Both the position numbers and the translations under genes were made by a program. From Gemmatimonadota bacterium (GTDB lineage Bacteria > Gemmatimonadota > Gemmatimonadetes > Gemmatimonadales > Gemmatimonadaceae), in assembly GCA_021298395.1 (NCBI GenBank), contig JAJTFH010000010.1, positions 1 through 41,442 of the forward strand: DNA of 41,442 nucleotides, given 5' to 3'. Under the pieces are notes generated by a model. That model was not told the DNA's origin. It ran no database searches and saw only the letters and a program-made list of their open reading frames with translations. Of this stretch, positions 34,660-41,442 are shown piece by piece. Positions within the stretch are counted from its first letter, which is position 1. The number at the start of each line of letters is the position of its first letter.

Positions 34660-35783
34660 CGCGCGCTCCGCATCATGCGGCGCCGGGGTTCCTCCTCCTC
34701 GAGGACGGAACCCTTTTTCTCGGCCGGCTCCATGCGCCGCTCGCCGCGCCCGCCGTCGCCGAGGTCGTCTTCACGACCTCGATGAGTGGATACCAGGAGA
34801 CCTTCACCGATCCGTCGTACCGCGGGCAGATCGTCGTCATGACCGCCTCGATGATCGGGAACTACGGCGTCAACACGCAGGATCTCGAGTCGCCCATCCC
34901 GCAGGTCGCGGCGGTGATCGTGCGCGAACTCTCCGCCACGCATTCGAACTGGCGGGCGGAGCAGGGGTTGGGCGAATGGCTGGCGTCTGCCCAGATCCCG
35001 GTGCTCTCCGAGGTCGACACGCGCCGGCTCACGCGCCATCTGCGCACCGTCGGTGTGATGCGCGGGTTGGTCGGCGCTGGCACCGAGCCGTCGGCGGTCG
35101 ATCGTACGCTGCTGGCGGGATGCCCCTCGATGGCGGGGCTCGACCTCGCCTCACGCGTCTCGACCACGACGCGCTATGACTGGGGGGCGGCTGACGCGCC
35201 GCATCACATCGTCGCCTACGACTTCGGGATCAAGCGGAACATCCTCCGGATGTTCGAGGCGCGTGGGTGCCGCGTGACCGTGGTGCCGTCGACGACGCCG
35301 GCCGCCGAGGTCCTCGCGATGCAGCCCGACGGGGTCTTCCTCTCCAATGGGCCCGGGGATCCGGAGGCGGTGACCTACGCCCCGGCGAACATCCGGGCGA
35401 TCGTCGAGGCGGGGGTCCCCGTCTTCGGGATCTGCCTCGGTCACCAGCTCCTCGGGCTCACCTTTGGCGGGCGCACGGTGAAGCTGCCCTATGGCCATCG
35501 GGGTGGGAATCATCCGGTGAAGGTGCTCGGTTCTGGCGAGGTGCTCATCACCAGCCAGAACCACGGCTTCGCGGTGGAGGGGACGGCCGAGGGGATTCCC
35601 GGCGCGCCCGATCTCCAGGTGACCCACGTGAACCTGAACGACGGGACGGTGGAGGGGCTTCGGCACCGGACGCGCCCCGTCTTCGGGGTCCAGTATCACC
35701 CGGAAGCGGCGCCCGGACCGCACGACGCCGTGCCCCATTTCGACGAGTTCCTCACGAGTCTCGGAAGTGGCGCAACCGCTTGA
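34656..35783 (+). CDS. carA: Carbamoyl-phosphate synthase small subunit
   Basis: A 375-residue glutaminase subunit supplying ammonia to CarB for arginine and pyrimidine synthesis. The N-terminal domain has [12 protein letters not shown] and [16 protein letters not shown]. The class-I amidotransferase domain carries the triad C260 ([11 protein letters not shown]), H348 and E350 (VQYHPEA), and the oxyanion segment FLSNGPGDP. The GTG at 34656 overlaps secG by 4 bases. carB is not in the window; the HU gene follows with its own promoter, so the two subunits are probably encoded apart. Confidence 0.96.
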   Translation: MTRAPHHAAPGFLLLEDGTLFLGRLHAPLAAPAVAEVVFTTSMSGYQETFTDPSYRGQIVVMTASMIGNYGVNTQDLESPIPQVAAVIVRELSATHSNWRAEQGLGEWLASAQIPVLSEVDTRRLTRHLRTVGVMRGLVGAGTEPSAVDRTLLAGCPSMAGLDLASRVSTTTRYDWGAADAPHHIVAYDFGIKRNILRMFEARGCRVTVVPSTTPAAEVLAMQPDGVFLSNGPGDPEAVTYAPANIRAIVEAGVPVFGICLGHQLLGLTFGGRTVKLPYGHRGGNHPVKVLGSGEVLITSQNHGFAVEGTAEGIPGAPDLQVTHVNLNDGTVEGLRHRTRPVFGVQYHPEAAPGPHDAVPHFDEFLTSLGSGATA

Positions 35784-35808
35784 CACACAACGGGTAAGCT
35801 CCTAGACT
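35780..35808 (+). promoter_or_regulatory. Sigma-70-type promoter for the HU gene
   Basis: A consensus -35 TTGACA (35780-35785), a 17-base spacer, and -10 TAGACT (35803-35808). The -35 contains the carA stop codon TGA. The leader to the first ATG at 35839 would be about 25 bases and has no Shine-Dalgarno site. Confidence 0.75.
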
Positions 35809-35838
35809 CGACCACCGAACCGCTCTGCCCCCCTTTGC

Positions 35839-36159
35839 ATGTCGATGACCAAAGCCGATCTCGTTGAGCTTGTGACCGACGCCATCGCCCAGACCTCCGG
35901 GCCGATGATCTCCAAGAAGGACTGCGCCCGGGTCGTGGACGCCTTCCTGGATGCCATCAAGGACGCCCTCAAGGAGCAGCGGAACATCGAGGTCCGCGGC
36001 TTCGGGACCTTCAAGATCCGGAACCGCAAGACCCGCATGGCCCGGAATCCCCGTACGGGTGAGCCGGTGGAGGTGTCGGCCCGTCCGGTCCCGGTCTTCA
36101 AGCCGTCCAAGGAGCTCCGCGCCCTGGTCGCCGACCTCGAGGTCGAGGCCGAGGCGTGA
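35839..36159 (+). CDS. HU/IHF-family DNA-binding protein
   Basis: A 106-residue histone-like nucleoid protein that bends DNA as a dimer. MTKADLVELVTDAI and the dimerisation helices are followed by the signature RGFGTFKIRNRKTRMARNPR, including the Pro-tipped beta arm (RNPRTGEP). The tail of about 15 residues is acidic (LVADLEVEAEA). Two ATGs, at 35839 and 35845, are possible; the second gives the more usual MTKADL start. Strong promoter upstream, hairpins downstream. Confidence 0.95.
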   Translation: MSMTKADLVELVTDAIAQTSGPMISKKDCARVVDAFLDAIKDALKEQRNIEVRGFGTFKIRNRKTRMARNPRTGEPVEVSARPVPVFKPSKELRALVADLEVEAEA

Positions 36160-36165
36160 GACCAG

Positions 36166-36210
36166 GGCGGGGGGATGCCCCGCCATCCCATGGGCGCCTG
36201 CGGACGCCCA
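36166..36210 (+). terminator. Two tandem hairpins after the HU gene
   Basis: First: GGCGGGG (36166-36172) pairs with CCCCGCC (36178-36184) across a 5-base loop. Second: TGGGCG (36191-36196) pairs with CGCCCA (36205-36210) across 8 bases. There is no U-tract. They lie 7 bases after the HU stop and before moaD, so they may end or attenuate HU transcripts. Confidence 0.55.
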
Positions 36211-36226
36211 GCCACCGTGTGTGGCG

Positions 36227-36463
36227 ATGACCACGACCGTCCTCCTCTTCGCCTCTTGGGCCGATGCCCTCGGGTCCCGGCTCGCCGTCGAGCTGCCGGA
36301 GGGGGCGCAGGTCGCCGACCTGCTGCGCGAGCTGTCGAGCCGGACCACCGGTCGCGCTCTCCCTGAGCCGATGGTGGCCATCAATCAGCGCTATGCGTCG
36401 GCTGCACAGGTGATCCGCGCCGGCGACGAGGTCGCGATCATCCCGCCGGTCGCCGGAGGCTGA
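36227..36463 (+). CDS. moaD: Molybdopterin synthase small subunit (MoaD)
   Basis: A 78-residue ubiquitin-fold sulfur carrier. TTTVLLFASWADALG is the beta-grasp start. The C-terminus PPVAGG ends exactly in the Gly-Gly that is adenylated by MoeB and thiocarboxylated. ATG at 36227; it is followed after 2 bases by moaE, its partner in molybdopterin synthase. Confidence 0.92.
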   Translation: MTTTVLLFASWADALGSRLAVELPEGAQVADLLRELSSRTTGRALPEPMVAINQRYASAAQVIRAGDEVAIIPPVAGG

Positions 36464-36465
36464 GC

Positions 36466-36927
36466 GTGCGTGTCGCCCTGGTCGACCGACCGATCGATGT
36501 CGCGGCGTTGGTCGCCGAGGTCGCGCATCCCGGCACGGGGGCGACCACCCTCTTCGTGGGGACGGTGCGCGATCAGCATGCGGGACGGGCCGTGACGGGG
36601 ATCGACTACGACGCCTATGCGCCGATGGCGCATCGTGAGTGTGAGACGATCGGGGCCGAGGCGGCCGAGCGGTTCGGCACCGACCGGATCGTCGTCGAGC
36701 ATCGGCTCGGCACGCTCGCGGTGACCGAGGCGAGCATCGCGATCGCGGTCGCGGCGCCCCACCGGGTGGCCGCCCTCGAGGCGCAGCGCTATCTCATCGA
36801 GGCGATCAAGGCGCGCGTGCCGATCTTCAAGCGCGAGCACTATGCGGATGGCACGCGGGCCTGGGTCGACAATCGCGGCGGGTCGGTGGTCGCCACGTCG
36901 GGGGCTCCGGTGGAGGGAACCCCATGA
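36466..36927 (+). CDS. moaE: Molybdopterin synthase large subunit (MoaE)
   Basis: A 153-residue catalytic subunit that inserts two sulfurs from MoaD into precursor Z (cPMP). TTLFVGTVRD contains the conserved Arg (R35), GIDYDAYAPMA is the family core, and APHR (H99), K115 and K122 in FKREHYADG match the active-site His and two Lys of E. coli MoaE. GTG start 2 bases after moaD; the 3' end overlaps moaA by 4 bases. Confidence 0.95.
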   Translation: MRVALVDRPIDVAALVAEVAHPGTGATTLFVGTVRDQHAGRAVTGIDYDAYAPMAHRECETIGAEAAERFGTDRIVVEHRLGTLAVTEASIAIAVAAPHRVAALEAQRYLIEAIKARVPIFKREHYADGTRAWVDNRGGSVVATSGAPVEGTP

Positions 36928-37922
36928 CCGCAGCGACCCATGAGGCACCACTCCGTGACCAACACGGCCGATCGATCGAGTATCTCCGCATCTCGGTCAC
37001 CGACCGCTGCAACTTCCGCTGCGTCTACTGCATGCCGGAGCGCGGCCTGGACTGGCTCCCCAAGGCGGAGATCCTCTCCTACGAGGAGATCGTCGCGTTG
37101 GTCGCGCAGCTCGCCCCCCTCGGACTCCGTCGGCTCCGGATCACTGGCGGTGAGCCGACCATCCGCCCCGGGCTCACCACCCTGATCCGTCAGCTCAAGG
37201 CGATCGAGGGGATCGAGGATATCGCGCTCTCCACCAATGGCGTGAAGCTTCCACAGATGGGAGCCGAGCTGCGCGCCGCGGGGCTCGATCGCGTGAACCT
37301 CTCCGTCGATTCCCTCCGGCCTGACCGCATCGCCGCCATCGCCCGACGCGACCTCGGCTTCGATCCGGTCGTCGCCATCGAGGCGGCCCTCGCGGCGGGG
37401 CTCGACCCGGTGAAGGTCAACATGGTCGTGATGCGCGGGGTGAACGACGACGAAGTGATCGATGTCGCTCGGCTCACGATCGACCGCGCCGTCCATGTGC
37501 GCTTCATCGAGTTGATGCCCGTGGGGGAGATGGCGCATCTCACCGACGAGCACATCGTCCCGAGCGCCGAGGTGTTGGCACGGGTCGCGACCCTCGGCGC
37601 CCTCACCGGCGCCGAGGGCCCTGCGCGTGGCAACGGGCCCGCGGTCTATCACCGGATCGCTGGCGCGGCCGGCACCGTCGGGGTGATCACCCCGATGACC
37701 CACACCTACTGCGGGAGTTGCAACCGCGTCCGCCTCACCGCCGATGGCCGCTTGCGGACCTGCCTCTACGGCGACCACGAGGTGAACCTCCGGGACCCGC
37801 TCCGCCGTGGGGAGCCGTTGGCGCCCCTCTTCCGGCAGGCGCTCGCCGAGAAGCCACTCGAACACCTCCTCCTGCAGCGGCGCGTCGGCGGCCTCCAGGC
37901 CCTCTCCCAGGTCGGGGGCTGA
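36924..37922 (+). CDS. moaA: GTP 3',8-cyclase (MoaA)
   Basis: A 332-residue radical-SAM enzyme that starts molybdenum-cofactor synthesis from GTP. The N-terminal cluster is C29-x3-C33-x2-C36 in TDRCNFRCVYCMPE, and the second cluster is C263, C266 and C280 in TYCGSCNRVRLTADGRLRTC. ITGGEPT is the SAM-binding segment. The C-terminus ends in the Gly-Gly needed for activity. moaC, the partner enzyme, is not nearby. Coupled to moaE by a 4-base overlap. Confidence 0.97.
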   Translation: MTAATHEAPLRDQHGRSIEYLRISVTDRCNFRCVYCMPERGLDWLPKAEILSYEEIVALVAQLAPLGLRRLRITGGEPTIRPGLTTLIRQLKAIEGIEDIALSTNGVKLPQMGAELRAAGLDRVNLSVDSLRPDRIAAIARRDLGFDPVVAIEAALAAGLDPVKVNMVVMRGVNDDEVIDVARLTIDRAVHVRFIELMPVGEMAHLTDEHIVPSAEVLARVATLGALTGAEGPARGNGPAVYHRIAGAAGTVGVITPMTHTYCGSCNRVRLTADGRLRTCLYGDHEVNLRDPLRRGEPLAPLFRQALAEKPLEHLLLQRRVGGLQALSQVGG

Positions 37923-37927
37923 CACCG

Positions 37928-38931
<1,004 letters not shown>

Positions 38932-38939
38932 CGGTCGCG

Positions 38940-38970
38940 GCGGGCCCCGGGCATTCCGCTCGGGGCCCGC
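38940..38970 (+). terminator. Hairpin terminator after mdh
   Basis: A perfect 10-base stem, GCGGGCCCCG (38940-38949) with CGGGGCCCGC (38961-38970), and an 11-base loop, followed by a pyrimidine-rich run rather than a pure U-tract. It separates mdh from the succinate dehydrogenase genes. Confidence 0.75.
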
Positions 38971-39006
38971 ATCGTCTCTCCCCCTCCAGCGCACACGAGG
39001 ACGTCG

Positions 39007-39663
39007 ATGAGTTGGTTGCGCACGTTCTGGGCCTCCACGGTCGGCAAGAAGACCGTGATGGCCGTCACCGGGATCATGCTCGTGGGCTTCGTGGTCGCCC
39101 ACATGCTCGGCAATCTGCAGATGTTCATCGGGGCCGAGGCCATGAACAAGTACGCCGCGCTCCTCAAGAGCACCGGTGAGCTGCTCTGGGTGGCCCGCGC
39201 CGGGCTGCTCGTGGCCGCGGTGCTGCATATCACCGCCGCGTATCAGCTCACGATGATCAACCGCGCGGCGCGCCCCGAGGGGTACGCCAAGCAGGAGCCG
39301 CAGGCGAGCACCCTCGCGTCGCGGACGATGCGCCTCGGCGGGGTGATCCTCGCGGCCTTCATCATCTTCCATCTCGGACACTTCACGACGGGCACCTTCC
39401 ATCCGGCGTTCAGCGAGACGGGGGTCTACGGCAACGTGATCCTCGGTCTGCGCTCGCCGCTGGTGGCAGGGTTCTACGTGCTCGCGATGGCCGCGCTCGG
39501 GCTCCACCTCTTCCACGGCGCGTGGGCGGGGGTGCGGACCCTCGGGCTTCGGAAGCGCTCGGCGGACCCGATGTATCGCCGCCTCTCGATGGGCCTCGCG
39601 CTCGTCGTCTGGGCCGGCTTCACGGCGATCCCCGTGGCCGTCCTCCTCGGCATCCTCAACTAG
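39007..39663 (+). CDS. sdhC: Succinate dehydrogenase cytochrome b subunit
   Basis: A 218-residue membrane anchor of complex II with five transmembrane helices (about 15-35, 58-82, 108-126, 150-172, 196-216). Haem-ligand candidates are H32 (AHMLGN), H74 (VLHI), H122/H125 (FHLGHF) and H167/H170 (LHLFHG). This is the single-polypeptide, di-haem cytochrome b558 type, as in Bacillus, Bacteroidota and epsilonproteobacteria, so no separate sdhD is expected. AGGA precedes the start. sdhA follows after 18 bases. Confidence 0.95.
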   Translation: MSWLRTFWASTVGKKTVMAVTGIMLVGFVVAHMLGNLQMFIGAEAMNKYAALLKSTGELLWVARAGLLVAAVLHITAAYQLTMINRAARPEGYAKQEPQASTLASRTMRLGGVILAAFIIFHLGHFTTGTFHPAFSETGVYGNVILGLRSPLVAGFYVLAMAALGLHLFHGAWAGVRTLGLRKRSADPMYRRLSMGLALVVWAGFTAIPVAVLLGILN

Positions 39664-39681
39664 GCGACGGGAGACACCACC

Positions 39682-41442
39682 ATGGCACGCACGCTCGACG
39701 CCAAGATCCCCTCCGGCCCGCTCGCGGAGAAGTGGGATACGCATCGTTTCGAGATGAAGCTCGTGAACCCGGCGAACAAGCGGAAGTTCTCCGTCATCGT
39801 CGTGGGCTCGGGGCTCGCTGGCGCCTCGGCGGCCGCCTCGCTCAGCGAGCTCGGCTACCAGGTGAGCTGCTTCTGCTTCCAGGATACGCCGCGGCGCGCG
39901 CACTCGATCGCCGCGCAGGGCGGGATCAACGCCGCCAAGAACTACCGGAACGACGGCGACTCGGTCCAGCGGCTCTTCTACGACACCATCAAGGGCGGCG
40001 ACTTCCGCGCCCGTGAGGCGAACGTCTATCGCCTCGCGCAGGTCTCGGTCGACATCATCGACCAGTGCGTGGCGCAGGGGGTGCCCTTCGCCCGCGAGTA
40101 CGGCGGCCTCCTCGCCAATCGGTCCTTCGGTGGCGCGCAGGTCTCGCGCACCTTCTACGCCCGCGGGCAGACGGGGCAGCAGCTCCTCCTCGGGGCCTAT
40201 CAGGCGCTCGAGAAGGAGATCGCGCGTGGCGGGGTGACGATGTATGCGCGGCATGAGATGCTCGAGCTCGTGGTCGTGGACGGCAAGGCGCGCGGGATCA
40301 TCGTGCGGGACATGCTCACCGGCGAGCTGGAGTCCCATGCCGCCGATGCGGTGATCCTCGCGACCGGTGGCTACGGGAACGTCTTCTACCTCTCGACCAA
40401 CGCGAAAGGGTGCAACGTCACCGCGACCTGGCGCGCGCACAAGAAGGGCGCGGCCTTCGCCAATCCCTGCTTCACGCAGATCCATCCGACCTGCATCCCG
40501 GTGGCGGGGGATCATCAGTCCAAGCTCACCCTGATGTCGGAGTCGCTCCGCAACGACGGGCGCGTCTGGGTCCCAAAGCGCCGCGAGGACTGCGGGAAGG
40601 ATCCCTCGCAGATCCCCGAGGCCGATCGCGACTACTATCTCGAACGGAAGTATCCGAGCTTCGGTAACCTCTCCCCCCGTGACATCGCCTCGCGCGCGGC
40701 CAAGGAGGCCTGTGACGATGGGCGCGGCGTCGGCCCCGGCGGGCGCGGCGTCTACCTCGACTTCGCCGATGCCATCAACCGGCTCGGCCGGAAGGCGATC
40801 GAGGAGCGCTACGGCAATCTCTTCGACATGTATCAGCGCATCACCGACGAGGATCCCTACACGCGGCCGATGCGCATCTACCCGGCGGTCCACTACACGA
40901 TGGGGGGCCTCTGGGTGGACTACAACCTGATGAGCTCCATCCCGGGACTCCATGTGCTCGGCGAGGCGAATTTCTCCGACCACGGGGCCAACCGTCTCGG
41001 CGCGAGCGCGCTCATGCAGGGGCTCGCCGACGGCTACTTCGTGATCCCGTACACCCTCGGCGATTACCTCGCGACGAACAGGCTCGAGAAGGTCACTACC
41101 GACCATCCCGAGTTCCGCGCCGCCAAGGAGGCCGTGGAGACGCGCACCAAGCGGCTCCTCTCCATCAACGGCACGCGGACGGTGGATTCCTTCCACCGCG
41201 AGCTCGGGAAGATCATGTGGGAGAAGTGCGGGATGGCCCGCGATGCGAAGGGGCTCCAGGAGGCGCTCAGGGAGATCCCGGCGCTGCGCGAGCGGTTCTG
41301 GCGCGATGTGAAGGTCCTGGGCTCCGGTGAGGGGCTCAACCAGTCGCTCGAGAAGGCGGGGCGCGTGGCCGACTTCCTCGAGTTCGCCGAGCTCATGTGT
41401 CTCGATGCGCTCCAGCGGGAGGAGAGCTGCGGTGGGCACTTC
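39682..41442 (+). CDS. sdhA: Succinate dehydrogenase / fumarate reductase flavoprotein subunit (partial)
   Basis: The frame is open from the ATG at 39682 to the window edge: 587 codons with no stop, so the C-terminus is missing. [11 protein letters not shown] is the FAD dinucleotide loop (42-52), and [18 protein letters not shown] contains the covalent-FAD His (H74). [25 protein letters not shown] and [20 protein letters not shown] are substrate- and FAD-site blocks. It resembles the longer Bacteroidota/epsilon-type subunits that pair with five-helix cytochromes. GGGAG precedes the start. sdhB is expected just beyond the window. Confidence 0.97.
   Translation, partial: MARTLDAKIPSGPLAEKWDTHRFEMKLVNPANKRKFSVIVVGSGLAGASAAASLSELGYQVSCFCFQDTPRRAHSIAAQGGINAAKNYRNDGDSVQRLFYDTIKGGDFRAREANVYRLAQVSVDIIDQCVAQGVPFAREYGGLLANRSFGGAQVSRTFYARGQTGQQLLLGAYQALEKEIARGGVTMYARHEMLELVVVDGKARGIIVRDMLTGELESHAADAVILATGGYGNVFYLSTNAKGCNVTATWRAHKKGAAFANPCFTQIHPTCIPVAGDHQSKLTLMSESLRNDGRVWVPKRREDCGKDPSQIPEADRDYYLERKYPSFGNLSPRDIASRAAKEACDDGRGVGPGGRGVYLDFADAINRLGRKAIEERYGNLFDMYQRITDEDPYTRPMRIYPAVHYTMGGLWVDYNLMSSIPGLHVLGEANFSDHGANRLGASALMQGLADGYFVIPYTLGDYLATNRLEKVTTDHPEFRAAKEAVETRTKRLLSINGTRTVDSFHRELGKIMWEKCGMARDAKGLQEALREIPALRERFWRDVKVLGSGEGLNQSLEKAGRVADFLEFAELMCLDALQREESCGGHF

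Noticed and set aside
36227-37922. moaD-moaE-moaA as a complete molybdenum-cofactor cluster
   Set aside because: moaC, moeA, mogA and moeB are absent from the window, so it is only a part of the pathway.

Overview
The window reads as a dense, high-GC (about two thirds G+C by eye) chromosomal segment of a Gram-negative, respiring bacterium. The protein set (divergent RecQ, RNase G with a split S1 domain, PafA-type phosphatase, ECF sigma plus anti-sigma, signal peptides ending in AQ, TonB-plug protein, succinate dehydrogenase with a five-helix cytochrome b) fits Gemmatimonadota best. That assignment is inference from gene content, not a database result. Nearly all genes lie on the plus strand and most are housekeeping genes; there is no phage, insertion sequence, CRISPR array or obvious island.

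Layout. 1-5051: a frameshifted 3' part of recQ, a convergent secreted CotH-like protein, a PafA-like phosphatase and an acyl-CoA dehydrogenase. 5087-7674: RNase G, then rplU-rpmA with its own strong promoter and a strong hairpin terminator. 7775-11484: a glycerophosphodiesterase diverging from an ECF sigma gene, a long anti-sigma protein that appears to carry a fused Spy/CpxP/CnrX-like periplasmic domain, and a cytochrome P450. 11533-15777: tRNA-Leu(CAA) followed by three exported proteins (DigH-like glycosidase lipoprotein, seven-bladed WD40 protein, LprI-like lipoprotein). 15743-20758: a DUF983 membrane protein, icd, pepA and a TonB-plug protein.

20810-31171 is a long, tightly packed co-directional run: yicC-gmk-rpoZ-coaBC-udg-dnaB-radA-ispD-tsaC-type/ywlC-ywlE-aroE-comF. 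Many junctions overlap by 1-4 bases or more, so it probably works as one or two operons linking nucleotide, CoA, isoprenoid, shikimate and tRNA metabolism to replication and repair. It is followed by the glycolytic set gap-pgk-tpiA with secG and carA (31208-35783), an HU gene, moaD-moaE-moaA, and finally mdh, sdhC and the start of sdhA. With icd this gives several TCA-cycle enzymes in one neighbourhood.

The most interesting signals are not a new gene cassette but: (1) the anti-sigma/periplasmic-sensor fusion next to its sigma factor, a plausible one-protein counterpart of the CnrY-CnrX pair; (2) a recurring -10 region of the form TA-NN-TTTCG, several -10 boxes only 6-11 bases from the start codon (candidate leaderless mRNAs) and few Shine-Dalgarno sites; (3) a lipoprotein whose only usable in-frame start lies inside tRNA-Leu; (4) a 28-base inverted-repeat region enclosing the yicC -10 box and overlapping its start codon; (5) substitutions at key residues in the uracil-DNA glycosylase, CoaBC and the P450; and (6) a YwlE-type phosphatase whose signature predicts arginine-phosphate specificity.
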